DNA of 64,000 nt from Leptodactylus fallax. Taxonomy: Eukaryota > Chordata > Amphibia > Anura > Leptodactylidae. Position numbers and translations under genes: made by a program. Under the pieces are notes generated by a model. That model was not told where the DNA came from. It saw only the letters and a list, made by a program, of their open reading frames with translations, and did no database searches. Shown piece by piece: positions 10,588-22,506 of the stretch (positions are counted from its first letter, which is position 1; every line of letters begins with the position of its first letter). The stretch lies in the NCBI GenBank assembly GCA_947044405.1, contig CAMRHE010000011.1:10291001-10355000 (forward strand). Reading direction: 5' to 3'.

Positions 10588-11534
10588 TCATTTTGCCAAA
10601 TAAGCTGGTGATGTAATTTCATGAGTATGGAGAGACCTAATTCCTACATTTGTGCCTGCACAACCATGGCTTATTTTCTGCTTGCAGAACTTGCACAGTG
10701 CCATGAATTTGTAGTTTGGTAATGTACAAAAATATTACCACGTTGAAGATGGCCAGATGTAGCTGCTGCTGCCAATAGCAGCAATGCTAAAACCATGCCT
10801 GCCAATGCCATCAGCACCACAATCACCACCACTAACTTAGCATGCCTTAGACCAACCCTGGGCAGATTTTATTGATGTTGTGACTGTGCATTGGATTGTA
10901 TTATTGCTATTGTCACCACCCTCTTCCTCTGAAGTCACTCTAACCTGGTTGCTAGATCATATCTGCAACAGAAAAATAATGTTATTAGGTAATGTTATCA
11001 TCTTATGTACTTTTCCCTAGCTTATCATTGTAAAGGGATTCCTGCATACCCTCATCATTCCCACCTTCAGGCTCCCCCTAGTGTGCCTACCAGCACGACA
11101 ACCAGTATCACATCCCCCTCCCACTACTACCTGCAACACCACCAACAGTCATGTCTTCCAACTTTGCCCTCCCTACATCTAAAAAAAAGAAGATGGAGAG
11201 GATGATAATGATAACAATGTTGACTATGTGCTAGGTTTGGACGTGGCTTGCCTACAAAGAAGACCACCGGAAGAGGAAGGACTAGGACAATCTGGTTCAC
11301 TTTACCTGCCAGTGCCACTGCCAAATCAGATGGAGATGATGATAATAACAATGATGGCCATGTGCTAGGTATGACTGTGGTCTCATTTGCCAAATGAGCT
11401 GGTGATGTAATTTCATGTGAGTATGTGAGATCTAGTTCCTACATTTATACCTGGACAGCCATAGTTTATTTTCTGCTTGCATAATCTGAACAGTGCCATG
11501 GATTTGTTGTTTGGTAATGTACAAAACCATTCCC
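10588..11534. repeat. Duplicated ~150-bp unit plus ~55-bp unit
   Basis: 10588-10738 and 11382-11533 are clearly homologous (shared GCTGGTGATGTAATTTCATG and TTTGGTAATGTACAAAA). A second pair, 11191-11246 and 11328-11380, shares AGATGGAGA.GATGATAAT and TGTGCTAGGT and leads into the longer unit. The order suggests an unequal duplication of one larger unit. The identity of the unit is unknown. Confidence 0.7.
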
Positions 11535-12372
11535 ACACTAGAGATTTTTGTGCAATTGCAGTTATTCTGTATTTTCTTACAAAGAAAAATCAGTGAAAAA
11601 AAAAAAAAAAAAAAACAAGATTTTACACTGAACAGGTGACCCGAATAGTATATGTGTAACACAGTGGACTCTACAGTGCAGAGCTTCCCCCCCACTCCTA
11701 TGATTTTTTTTTGCCTATCAGTTTAAAAATGATTTAATCTAACTAAAATATACTCCATAATCTTCCTATTTCAGTAGTATTTTTTGCAAAGTTTTTTCAC
11801 TATATTGGAATTGCTTTCACTGTAATGAGAGTTCTTTTCCCTAGCCTGCTCTGTAACAAAATAGCTCTTCTTTCTGTGCAGTGTTCTACATGCTGATGAT
11901 GTCAGCATTGTAACCTTTCCAACTATCTCTCTACTGTTCTACCTCATGTTCATGTGGCAGTGGCCATTTTAGTTAATCCAAGACAAATTCCTTAAAAAGT
12001 GAAATTTTTGGGTCAAAAAAAAATTTGAAACAATTGCTTGTCACTAGTAGTAAGCTTGACACCTGCAATACATATATGTAATAAGTCTGGTTTGGTTATG
12101 TTACCGTATCTAACCAGTAAGGGTCAGATAATGTTAAAATCTTTAAACTAATGAGAAGCCAATAATCTTCATACAGCCTAGGGCATATGGTAACCTTAAT
12201 TTACCCCTAATCAATCGTAAAGAAACAAAGGATATTTTGAAAAGTAAGACTAATTCAAAACTATTTTCAAATTGTTACAATGCCTGACTGTAGTTTTCAA
12301 AATTATTTGGACAGTGTGATCCTGACAAATATACAGTATACAGTAAATATGCTTTTGGTAAACGATTGCCCT
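11535..12372. other. No recognisable feature apart from an A-run
   Basis: AT-rich. A run of 20 A lies at 11596-11615, but no retroposed gene or LINE end is apparent beside it. Confidence 0.45.
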
Positions 12373-12376
12373 TTAA

Positions 12377-12540
12377 CCCATTAGTGACCAACAATAGACT
12401 TTCTATGTCGGTCACGAGCAGGACTTATTTCCCTGCAACTGACTCTCCATGTCACTTGCATCAGATTAAGAGTGGGTCTCCTGAAGATCTCCTGATTCAG
12501 GGCATTTAAACGAACCACCGGTTATAAACAACTTTTCATA
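12377..12540. mobile_element. 5' fragment of a TTAA-type MITE
   Basis: TTAA at 12373-12376 is followed by CCCATTAGTGACC and then ATAGACTTTCTATGTC, closely matching the start of the fragment at 61735. The other end is not present. Confidence 0.6.
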
Positions 12541-12744
12541 AATGTATAGTGCATGTGAATATAACAAACTTTGTAACAAACTTGTATTACTTCACCACTT
12601 ATTAAGCTGTATTCCTCCTCCTGGTTCAATCTGACTGTTGTTTAAATAGAGATCTGTTTTTATATCCAGCATCACACTCAGAACTCTGTGGAGAAGGGAG
12701 GGCTTCTCTTCAATGTTGGACCAGATTTCACGTGAGCAGGCCGG

Positions 12745-13010
12745 CATCACGACGCATAATGACGTTGGTGGACATCGGGGACGTCACCAAACAGGCCCGT
12801 AGCCTGCGGAGCACAGGAGAGGTAAGTTACAGTTTTTTTTTTATGTACTCTCACCTCCCCTGAGCCCCCGATCATTATACTCGGGGGGTCTGAAAAGACC
12901 CCCGAGTATAATGATAGCAGTGTTTGTGGGGTTCGCGGTAGCGGCTGCCACAGGGCTCCGGGCCCCTTATGTCCCGGGACCTGTGGCAGCCGCTACCGCT
13001 GCTACCCCGG
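12745..13010. repeat. Twin hairpins in a MITE-like segment
   Basis: 12871-12915 can fold into a stem of about 19 bp (ATCATTATACTCGGGGG... with loop TGAAAA). 12935-12954 and 12980-12999 are perfect 20-bp inverted repeats around a 25-base loop. The first hairpin recurs near 27.5, 27.8 and 52.7 kb. Part of a non-autonomous DNA transposon is the likeliest explanation. Confidence 0.75.
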
Positions 13011-14124
13011 TATTTATGCCCCTGCCCCTTGGGTCTTCACCCTTTAACCTCCATATAGGGATGAGGTCTTTACTGCGGTGAGAATACCAGGTCAATACTT
13101 CTTGAAATGGTCTTGGGAAAGGTGGCTGCTGACCAGGGACCAAACAGATGCGGTGTGAGGCAACAGAGGGTACATGGAGAGGATAGTCAGTTGCAGGTGG
13201 GCAGCTCAGGGTCAGTAGTCCAGAACAGGCATAGGTCATATATGGATAGGCAGCAGAACACGATCAGGATCATTAATTTAGTCAAAAAACAGGCCAAGGT
13301 CAATAAAAAATAATCCAGCAGCAACATGAAATGGAACTCTGACAGAATCTGTAACACTAAATCCAATATTGCAATGAGCAGAGCACAGAGCAGACTAATA
13401 TGGCCGGAAGCTATTTTTGTTTCGCTGAGGAGTTTAACAGGTTTACTTGTTAGGCCTTCAGGTTGCAGGGAGAAATGACGCAAATTAATTTTTATGATCA
13501 AAATGCACATCATTAATTTCTGCCATTGCATTTTATTTATTTATTTATTTCATCTTTTTTAATATGGTTGTCTTTTCAGGCAAGAATCACAAAATTTCCT
13601 TTTAATTTATTTTTTCTTCACACTGGTTATATCTTACCTTCATATCTTGACTTATTTTATTGTAAAATAAGAGGGAGGAAAAGGTCAGTGATTCCTAAAC
13701 TTTACTACACTAGAGAACATGGAACTCAATTACTTTCTCTCTATTATTAATTGCTTTATCTCAGAATCAAATTTTGTGTTGCAGAAATATTGATTCTGAA
13801 AAAAATATATTTTCTTGAAAAGAGTAATAATGATACAGCAGCAGAAATACAATACATTTTGGAGCTGGTTGCAAAATGTGTATATTTAACCTAAGGAAAA
13901 CACAAAAGCTGAACAAATAATAATAAAACTATACCAAACCCCTTGGTAACCTAATACTCCCATGCCTAATCATAAAGGATGTGGTTCTTGCCCATGGTAT
14001 TTTTAATGGTAAAGGAATTGGTAATGTGAATTGCTGCAATATTTCACTGTTTTTTGTTTTTTTTTGTCATTTACTGAATCAAGTTTGCATTTAGCCAAAA
14101 ATAAATATATTATAATATATATTA
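13011..14124. other. Unassigned; weak LTR-like start
   Basis: 13040-13330 has the CAG-rich, dinucleotide-variable look of a reverse-strand Gypsy LTR or leader, but I found no partner or boundary. The rest is AT-rich without recognisable content. Confidence 0.25.
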
Positions 14125-14222
14125 TAGATAGATAGATAGATATTTAGACATGACCAAAATAATATCATGAAAAAAAAACATATCATATCACCATACATAT
14201 ACTTCTCTCTCTCTCTCTCTCT

Positions 14223-14267
<45 letters not shown>

Positions 14268-14269
14268 TT
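14125..14269. repeat. Microsatellites (GATA)n and (CT)n
   Basis: About four GATA units at 14125-14141, and a CT tract at 14204-14260 interrupted once by TGT and running into TCTA repeats. Confidence 0.95.
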
Positions 14270-14626
14270 AAAACCACCTAGGTCTGCACCACACAAATAT
14301 GGGCTTGGAAGGACTAGCTACTATCAGGGTGAGATTAAAGGAGGGGAACACGTTTAGGGACCTCCACAAGTACAGATGAAGCAGTGGCTTCTATCACTTT
14401 CTGTTAAAACTAGATGCCAGTATGAGTGCTTCCCCTACTTACATTTCAAGCACTCATGCTGTGAGAAAAAGAGCTCCCAAAGCAAACTGCTGTGCCACCA
14501 GCAGTAAGGAAGCAAGTTTCTGTTCTTTGTGCAGCTTCTGCTACTCTGTACAGACCTCTGCCTTGCTCACTGGCTGCACATGAATTAAAATAATGAAAGG
14601 AAAACTCAGTAGATCATCCTCCTCCA

Positions 14627-14735
14627 CAGGGCCGGCGTCAGCACCCGGGCTTACCCGGGCAAGTGCCAGGACCCCAAACTCCTGAGGGGGCCCACTCGGC
14701 AGTGGCATAACGGTATGGGGTACGGGGCCCGAGGC
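14627..14735. mobile_element. hAT-like element termini, truncated
   Basis: CAGGGCCGGCGTCAGC at 14627 and CAGTGGCATAACGG at 14700 both resemble hAT ends (CAGNGG...). They lie only 73 bases apart in the same orientation, so at least one is a truncated end. No 8-bp duplication was found. Confidence 0.4.
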
Positions 14736-15295
14736 TGTTAGGATTCAGATGCAAGGTAATAAACATGCAGGTCTTCAGGAGAGCAGCAGCAGAAATGGGC
14801 TGACAACTGCGAGCAGTAGAAAATGCTACTTAAAGGTAATACACCACTGCGAGCCAAGACCTCAGACCCCTTCACCAGAGCTCCTCGCAAGAAGAGATGG
14901 ACTTTAGCTGAATCTGAAGACCGGAATTGTCACCAGAACAGAAAGTGTATCACAAATAAACGCACTGCAGCAGGAACCAAACACCAAATCCACACACTAC
15001 TCACAGGGACAGAGATAACAGAATGGTCGACAATCACAGGTCAGCAGCTAAAGAGGGCAACACGGATCCAAATCATGAGATGAAGACAAATCTATAAAAC
15101 CAAACAAATAGTCGAGAACCAATCAGGAACTCCAGAACAAAATCGAAAGACAGAGTGTAATCCAAGAACACAGCCAGAAGTCAGTAATAGAGCAGTCAAA
15201 CTAATGTCAGGAACCAGGAGAACTAGTGAACTAAATTAGCCAGCACAGCTAAGAGATTAAGGAGTGGTTAATAAAGGCCTGCTCAGGAAGCTTCC

Positions 15296-16735
15296 CTATG
15301 TTGTCATGGCAACCTTAAAGCAACCAATCCTAAAAGAAAGCTTCCTTATGTTCACATGTACCTCCACAACAAACAGACGAGAGAGATCAGGCTGAACTAA
15401 AACAGGAGCTTCAGTAAACGCCTGTTTCAGAGATTCAAAGGAAGATACAGCATCTTGACTCCAATTCAGTAAATCAGCGCCTTTCTTAGTGAGATCGATT
15501 AGGGGTTTGGCTACAGCAGAGAAGTTATAAATGAACTTCCGGTAGTAATTAGCAAAACCCAGAAACCTTTGTAATGCCTTTAAGGAGGTGGTCTGTGTCC
15601 ATTTCACAATCGCCTGGGCTTTGGCTGGATCCATGTGGATCGCAGAAGATGACAATAATATACCCCAAAAAGGACAGTTCCTGCACTCCAAAAAGGCATT
15701 TTTCCACCTTGGCATATAAGTAGTTTTCTCTAAGAACATGGAGAACTTCCCTGATATGTTTGATGTGTGAATCCCGGTCAGGATTATTTAGAGATCATCT
15801 AAATAAATGATTACAAAACGTCCAATAAAATCTCGAAAAATATCATTAATGAAATTTTGAAACACAGCAGGTGCATTACTTAACCAAACGGCATCACCAA
15901 ATGCTCGTAGTGTCCCTCAGGAGTATTAAAGGCAGTCTTCCACTCATAACCCTTACAAATCCGAAAAAGGTTATAGGCCCCCCCGTAGATCGAGTTTGGA
16001 GAACCATTTAGTGCCAGAGACCTGATTCAGTAAGTCTGGGATGAGTGGAAGAGGGTACTGATTTTTAACTGTAATTTTATTCAAACCACGGTAATCTATA
16101 CAGTACAAGGTCTTAATCCTCCATCTTTCTTTTTAACAAAAAAGAACCCAGCACCTGCTGGAGATGTGGATGGACGAATACGGCGTTTGAGGAGGAACTC
16201 CTTTACATAATCCTTCATAGCCTGTCTTTCAGGCTCAGAAAGATTGTACAAGCGACCCTTGGGAAGCTTAGAGTCTGGTACCAGATTTATTGCACAATCA
16301 TATGGTCTATGAGACGGAAGCAAATCAGACCCAGACTCAGAAAAAACGTCATTAAAATCCTGAATATAATCTTGCAGAGAAGGTGACACAGAGGCCAAGT
16401 TCAGAGAAATACAGGATTTGAAACAGTCAGAGCTCCACTGAATGACATCTCCTAGTTTCCAATCAATCACAGGATTATGCACCTGCAGCCAAGGCAAACC
16501 TAGGAATACAGTTGGTAAGTTTTCTAGTACAAAAAAAAAAGAGAGACTCAGTGTGAACAGTACCAACATGAATGGTCAGTGGAGGAGTTACAAATCTAGC
16601 TGCCTGCTGAGATAAAGGTGTACTGTCAATTGCGGTTACAGGTAATGGATTTACAAGAGGGATCAGAGGAACACACAAGGTCTGAGCAACCCGCCAATCC
16701 AGAAAATTGGCGGTGGATCCGCAATGCACAAAAGC
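15296..16735 (-). pseudogene. Gypsy pol remnant (protease, partial reverse transcriptase)
   Basis: Protease region: the reverse strand at about 16690-16729 reads CGSTANFLD. The usual catalytic D-S-G reads H-C-G, so the active-site Asp is lost. The RT follows, with [18 protein letters not shown] (about 16100-16180), FVIIYLDD (about 15790-15815) and LQRFLGFANYYRKFI (about 15530-15575), then the connection to RNase H, ending in LFVVEV where homology stops. Frameshifts and stops occur between the blocks. The enzyme would have copied the element RNA into DNA. Confidence 0.85.
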
Positions 16736-16770
16736 ATTACCCTGGACACTATTTTCAGAAAATTTAATTT

Positions 16771-17688
16771 TTAGTGCAAGACAATTTTCTTCTGAGAAAT
16801 AAATGGAAATACCTGTTCGCCTAGGCAGTCTTTCCGAAAACTACCTAGACGCTGAAGTCCCTCCACCATAGGACACTTGGGACACTTATTCAGGACATGA
16901 CCAGTGTCCCCACAGTAGAAACATAACTCTCGCTGTCTCCAGAAATTCCTTCTGTCACGAGGCGACATGGAGGAACCAAGTTGTATTGGCTCAGGACATG
17001 GTTCCGGAACAGAGCCAGGAGATGGCAGAGGAATGGAGACCGATAAACGTTCTTCCCTACATTCACGTAAATGTCTATCTAAACGTATGGCAAGAGTCAT
17101 GTTTTCTTCTAGTGAGGCTGGTTGCGGATAGCTAACCAACAAGTCTTTAATAGATTCAGAGAGACCTTTACGAAAGTGACAGCTGAGAGCAGGATCATTC
17201 CACTGTGACTCAACGGACCATCTGCGGAACTCTGAGCAATACTCTTCAGCGTCACGGTGGTCTTGGCACAGAGAAAGCAAATTTGATTCAGCTACAGCCT
17301 GGAGATCAGGTTCATCATATAACAAACCCAGGCCAGCAAAAAATCTCTCCACAGACAATAGTTCAGGAGCATGTGGTTTCAATGAGAAGGCCCAGGACTG
17401 AGAATCCCCTTGTAAGAGTGAAATAATAATTCACACACGTTGCTGTTCACTTCCAGATGAATGAGGTCGCAGGTGAAAATACAACTAGTAGTTCTCCCGA
17501 AAGTTGACAAAAGACCTTCTATCTCCAGAAAACCTGTCTGGAAGGTTAATTTTTGGCTCAATGGGAACAGAGGCAACTTCAGAGGCTTGCGACTGGGACC
17601 CTTCTTGTTGCTGTTCCCTCTCGGCTAAATCTTGCACCAGCTGGGCAACTCCCTGCATCTGATCCACCAAAATCAGAATGTGTTCCAT
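16771..17688 (-). pseudogene. Gypsy gag remnant with zinc knuckle
   Basis: The ATG at 17688 starts MEHILILVDQMQGVAQLVQD. The frame then shifts near 17480-17380 into a capsid-like segment (FFAGLGLLYDEPDLQAVAE) and ends with a CCHC zinc knuckle, CFYCGDTGHVLNKC, that binds RNA. Gag would form the particle. It is broken by at least one frameshift, consistent with the damaged pol downstream. Confidence 0.82.
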
Positions 17689-17727
17689 AATGGAAAATTT
17701 TCTTTTTGGGCTGGCTAATCTGTCAGG

Positions 17728-18135
17728 ATTCAGGGCCTTTTCATCACTATGAGGTTTAACCTGCTCTATTAGTTAAAATAAATACACAATAACTTGCCTG
17801 CAATTTCCACCTGACACGAATACCTTAAATGAACTTAACCGCTACGAAGCTGCTAGAAAAACAATAGCAATTTTATATACTGAGGAAAAACTACCTATAC
17901 AAGTCACATACCATCTTCTCAACTATATTAAGCCAGTGATGGATAAAGAAAATCATATAAGCCAGACCAACTAAGCTTTGAATGTTGCTGAAAATGCACC
18001 TAAAGGGATATGGCTGTAGTTAGAAACTAGTAAAGAGAAATAGACTATGATACTGAAATTACCATAAACCAGTGTACATATATGTGAAAGTCTGCCATAC
18101 CACAAACAGGTAATTAGCAACTATTTATACAAATA
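17728..18135. other. Unassigned, possible 5' LTR remnant
   Basis: By position this should hold the 5' LTR of the decayed Gypsy element. Apart from the first 13 bases I cannot align it with the left-hand LTR-like segment. Confidence 0.3.
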
Positions 18136-19467
18136 CAGTGCCTTGCAAAAGTATTCATACCCCTTGAACTTTTTCACATTTTGTCACCTTACAACCACAA
18201 ACTTAAATGTATTTTATCTAGATTTTAAGTGATATCCAATAGAAAGTAGCAAATAATTACGAAGTGGAATGAAACTGATACATGGATTTCAAAATTTTAA
18301 TAAAAAATCTGAAAAGTGTGATGTGCAAAAGTATTCAGCCCCCTATATCAATACTTTGTAGAGCCACCTTTCGCTGCAATTTCAGCTGCAAATCTCAAGT
18401 CTTTTGCAGCCTCCAACAGGTTTTCTTCCAGGATTGCCCTGTATTTAGCTCTATCCATCTTCCCATCAACTCTGACCAGCTTCCCTGTCCCTGCTGAAGA
18501 AAAGCATCCCCACATCATGATGCTGCCACCACCATGTTTCACAGTGGGGTGTGAGCAGTGTTACTTTTCCGCCACACATAGCGCTTTGCATTTATTCCAA
18601 AAAGTTCAATTTTGGTCTCATCTGACCAGAGCACCTTCTTACACATGTTTGCTGTGTCCCCTATATGACTTGTGGCAAACTGCAAACGGCACTTCTTATG
18701 TCTTTCTTTCAACAATGGTTTTCTTCTTGCCACTCTTCCATAAAGGTCAGATTTGTGGAGTGCACAACTTATAGTTGTCCTGTGGACAGATTCTCCCACC
18801 TGAGCTGTGGATTTCTACAGCTGCGCCAGAGTGACCTTGGGCCTCTTGACTGCTTCTATGACCAGTGCTCTCCTTGCTCGATCTGTCAGTTTAGTTGGAC
18901 AGCCATGTCTTGGTAAATTTACAGTTGTAGAATACTTTTTCCATTTTTGGATGATGGTTTGAACAGTGATCCTTAGGATGCTCAAAGCTTGGGATATGTT
19001 TTTATAATGTAACCCTGCTTTAAACTTCTCCACAACTTTATCTCTGACCTGTCTGGTGAGTTCCTTGGTCATCATGATGCTGTTTGTTCACTAGTGTTCT
19101 CTAACAAACCACTGAGGCCTTCACAGAACAGATGTATTTATACTGAGACTAAATTACACACAGGTAGACTCTATTAACTGAGTGACTTAATGAATTAAGT
19201 GACTTGTGAAAGCAATTAATTGAACTGGATTTTATTTAGTGGTATCAGAGTACAGGGGGCTGAATTCATTTGCACGTCACACTTTTCAGATTTTTATTTG
19301 ACTCAAATTTTGAAAACCATGTATCATTTTCATTCCACTTCACAGTTATGTGCTACTTTGTGTTGGTCTATCAATTAAAATTTCAATAAAATACATTTAA
19401 GTTTGTGGTTGAAAGGTGACAAAATGTGAAAAAGTTCAAGGGGTATGAATACTTATGCAAGCCACTG
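18136..19467 (-). mobile_element. Tc1/mariner transposon, internally deleted, 1332 bp
   Basis: It begins CAGTGCCTTGCAAAAGTATT after TA (18134-18135) and ends with the inverted counterpart ATGCAAGCCACTG at 19467. The right-hand TA is mutated to TC. Long inverted ends extend for about 200 bases with divergence. The reverse-strand transposase lacks its catalytic second half. A second, complementary fragment of the same family lies at 62183. Confidence 0.92.
18348..19075 (-). pseudogene. Tc1 transposase lacking second Asp and Glu
   Basis: The start at 19075 gives MMTKELTRQVRDKVVEKF, a paired-like DNA-binding domain. This is followed by VARRKPLLKERHKK and KKVLWSDETKIELFG (first catalytic Asp), then MKHGGGSIMMWGCF. 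After ENLLEAAKDLRF the frame jumps directly to the family's C-terminal GGSTKY, removing roughly 100 residues including DNDPKHT and PDLNPIE. Small frameshifts occur near 18800 and 18540. It cannot act as a transposase, though its DNA-binding half is largely present. Confidence 0.9.
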
Positions 19468-20194
19468 TCTGAAAGCACAATATAACCCCCCTCCAGAGCT
19501 CATGGACATCCTCAAATTACCCAGCAAATCTGTTACCTTTCTCAGCTCTATATACCATATGACGGGATCTAAGACCAGCTTTATCAAAACCGACCCCCAT
19601 CCACAGTTGGGAAATCTCCCTTCAGAAGTCCTTATCCTCCATTCAATGGAAAAGAGGCAGGATGTCTTTTCTTGGCTGTCCAACCCACCCACTACCCACT
19701 TGACATTAGAGTATTTATTGGTCACACCTTGCTCTCAGCTACACTGGCCCTCCTTCGGCAGTGCAAATCCTCTGACATCCCGACAAACTCTATTCTGTTC
19801 AAAATGCTCCACTAAACCTTCCACTATGAAAGGACACTTTCCCATGGAGTAGTTAGAGATACTTCAAGAGAAACTGGCCATCATGGGTTTCATATAGATT
19901 AACCCATTCCTTGCCCCCATAACCTAAAGACCGCTATACAGTATCCCAAGACTATGGGCTTTATGCCCTGTTCGTTTCTGCTGAACTGTCTAAATTGCTA
20001 TTTCCTTGTGAACATATATATGTCTTTTAGCAGTTTTTGTTGATGCATACTGTTTCTGGTATTATGTGGCTCTTTCTCTCTTCTGTTTTGTATTTCTAGA
20101 GTCAAGACCCAGAGCTGTATTTACACTGACATTGCCCAACAGTAATCATATCATCTATGTTTGTTTACTTACTCCATACCTGGATATCACGTGT
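19468..20194. other. Unassigned, possibly LINE-derived
   Basis: 19445-19852 is open on the forward strand (with DILKLPSKSVTFLSSIYHM) and has a faint resemblance to the C-terminal part of L1-group ORF2. It starts inside the neighbouring Tc1 terminus, and I cannot support a firm call. Confidence 0.25.
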
Positions 20195-20196
20195 TA

Positions 20197-21797
20197 CAGT
20201 GGGGAAAAAAAGTATTTAGTCAGCCATCAATTGTGCAAGTTCTCCCACTTAAAAAGATGAGAGAGGTCTGTAATTGACATCATAGGTAGACCTCAACTAT
20301 GAAAGACAAAATGAGAAAACATATCTAGAAAATCACATTGCCTGATTTTTTAAGAATTTATTTGCAAATTATGGTGGAAAATAAGTATTTGGTCACCTAC
20401 AAACAAGCAAGATTTCTGGCTCTCACAGGCCTATAACTTCTTCTTTAAGAGGCTCCTCTGTCCTCCACTCATTACCTGTAGTAATGGCACCTGTTTGAAA
20501 TTGTTATCTGTATAAAAAACACCTGTCCACAACCTCAAATAGTCACACTCCAAACTCCACTATGGTGAAGACCAAAGAGCTGTGGAAGGACACCAGAAAT
20601 AAAATTGTAGACCTGCACCAGGCTGGGAAGACTGAATCTGCAAAGGGCAAGCAGCTTGGTGTGAAGAAATCAACTGTGGGAGCAATAATTAGAAAATGGA
20701 AGACATACAAGACCACTGATAATCTCCCTCGATCAGGGGCTCCACGCAAGATCTTACCCTGTGGGGTCAAAATGATCACAAGAACGGTGAGCAAAAATCC
20801 CAGAACCACACGGGGGGACCTAGTGAATGACCTGCAGAAAGCTGGGACTAACGTAACAAAGGCTACCGTCAGTAACATACTACGCCGCCAGGGACTCAGA
20901 TCCTGCAGTGCCAGACGTGTCCCCCTGCTTAAGCTAGTACATATCCGGGCCCGTCTGAAGCTTGCTAGAGAGCATTTAGATGTTTCAGAAGAGTATTGGG
21001 AGAATGTCATATGGTCAGATGAAACCAACGTAGAACTGTTTGGTAGAAACAAAACTCGTTGTGTTTGGAGGAAAGTGAATGCTGAGTTGCATCCAAAGAA
21101 CACCATACCTACTGTGAAGCATGGGGGTGGCAACATTATGCTTTGGGGCTGTTTCTCTGCAAAGGGACCAGGACGACTGATCTGTGTACATGAAAGAATG
21201 AATGGGGCCATGTATTGTGAGATTTTGAGTGCAAACCTCCTTCCATCAGCAAGGGCATTGAAGATGAACTGTGGCTTGGTCTTTCATCATGACAATGATC
21301 CCAAGCACACCGCCAGGGCAACGATGGAGTGGCTTCATAAGAAGCATTTCAAGGTCCTAGAGTGGCCTAGCCAGTCCCCAGATCTCAACCCCATAGAAAA
21401 CCTTTGGAGGGAGTTGAAAGTCCATTTTGCCCAGTGACAGCCTCAAAACAGCACTGCTCTAGAGGAGATCTGCATGTAGGAATGGGCCAACATACCAGCA
21501 ACAGTGTGTGCCAACCTTGTGAAGACTTACAGAAAATGTTTGACCTCTGTCATTGCCAACAAAGGATATATAACAAAGTATTGAGATGAACTTTTGTTAT
21601 TGACCAATTAGCCAAATACTTATTTTCCACCATAATTTGCAAATAATTTGCAGACAATGTGATTTTCTGGATTTGTTTTCCCATTTTGTCTCTCATAGTT
21701 GAGGTCTACCTATGATGACAATTACAGGCCTCTCTCATCTTTTTAAGTGGGAGAACTTGCACAATTGGTGGCTGACTAAATACTTTTTTCCCCAATG
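20197..21797 (+). mobile_element. Tc1/mariner transposon, DD34E, 1601 bp
   Basis: TA at 20195-20196 and 21798-21799 flank ends that pair as CAGTGGGGAAAAAAAGTA and its near-perfect inverse TACTTTTTTCCCCAATG. Further inverted segments within about 200 bases of each end (GAGGTCTACCTATGATG, AATAAGTATTTGG) match. The transposase gene is nearly full length with two nonsense codons. Confidence 0.95.
20562..21584 (+). pseudogene. Tc1 transposase, two nonsense codons
   Basis: The frame starts [20 protein letters not shown] and runs 340 codons to TGA at 21582-21584, the normal Tc1 length. It is interrupted by TGA at 21435-21437 (after VHFAQ) and TAG 39 bases further on. The helix-turn-helix region (residues about 1-110) includes the SGAPRK linker. 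Catalytic motifs are all present upstream of the first stop: [20 protein letters not shown] and [10 protein letters not shown], with 34 residues between the second Asp and the Glu. A truncated 291-residue protein with a complete catalytic triad but no C-terminal 50 residues would be made. Confidence 0.93.
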
Positions 21798-21799
21798 TA

Positions 21800-22297
21800 T
21801 ATATCGTACTGATCCATCTATTACAGTAACATATATTTTTTTTTCCGTAATGTTTATTTCTATTAAACCCAATAAAAACCTTTGATATGAAAATTTGCCG
21901 TGACAAACTGTACATTCTGCAATGTCTTCTAAGCTTATTTCCCTTTTTTACATATACCATTTTACAACATAGTTGGTACTGTATTTCTGTTTTGCTTATA
22001 TTCCAAATAGTACTGTACCTAACGAGAAATGAAAGTGGAAGGTTACTGGCTCTATTGATTATGTTAGGTAGAACACTGCTATATTGACTTGCCAATTTAT
22101 TTACCGTTATGATTTGTATTAATATACTGATTATGAGGTATTGTTTGTCCTATGAATATTATTAGAAAATGAAGAAGTCAACATAGTCGCATTTCTATGT
22201 AAAACACAAGATTAGTTATACAGTAATACTTGTATACATTTGGGTAAATTATTAATTATAATACACACTAAAGCTGTTTCAGTCTTCTCTTGCTCTT
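21800..22297. other. No recognisable feature
   Basis: AT-rich sequence between the Tc1 element and a MITE. No open frame of note. Confidence 0.5.
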
Positions 22298-22506
22298 TAA
22301 GGCTTAGAGGCCCCATATTGCAGAAATGCAGCTTTTTTTTGATGCAGATTTTGCTGCGTTTTTTTGAGCCAAGGCAAGGACTGGATTTAGCAGCAGGTAG
22401 AAATATAAGAACTTCCTAAATATTTCCCATTCCTTTTGTAGCCATTCTTGGCTTTGGCTCAAAAAAACGCAGCAAAATCTGCAACAAAAAAAGGAGCAAG
22501 GCTTCA
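22298..22506. mobile_element. Palindromic MITE, copy 1
   Basis: It starts AAGGCTTAGAGGCCCCATATTG and both halves share CAGATTTTGCTGCGTTTTTT...GAGCCAA in inverted orientation, so the whole unit folds back on itself. The second copy is at 23723-23947. No target duplication is resolved; the right end is degenerate. Confidence 0.75.

Larger units (their letters stand above)
14729..17727 (-). mobile_element. Decayed Ty3/Gypsy retrotransposon
   Basis: Reverse-strand element with gag (17688-16771), a protease remnant, and reverse transcriptase up to about 15340. The sequence then jumps to an LTR-like segment (about 15335-14729), so RNase H and integrase are deleted. TGTTAGGATTCAG at 14733 and TGTCAGGATTCAG at 17728 may mark equivalent LTR ends, but the sequences beyond them do not clearly match and the second LTR cannot be confirmed. 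Confidence 0.8.

Noticed and set aside
11596..11615. Poly(A) tail of a processed pseudogene
   Set aside because: No coding similarity beside it and no polyadenylation signal or target duplication.
20543..21211. 222-codon reverse-strand frame
   Set aside because: Antisense of the Tc1 transposase at 20562-21584; no independent signal.
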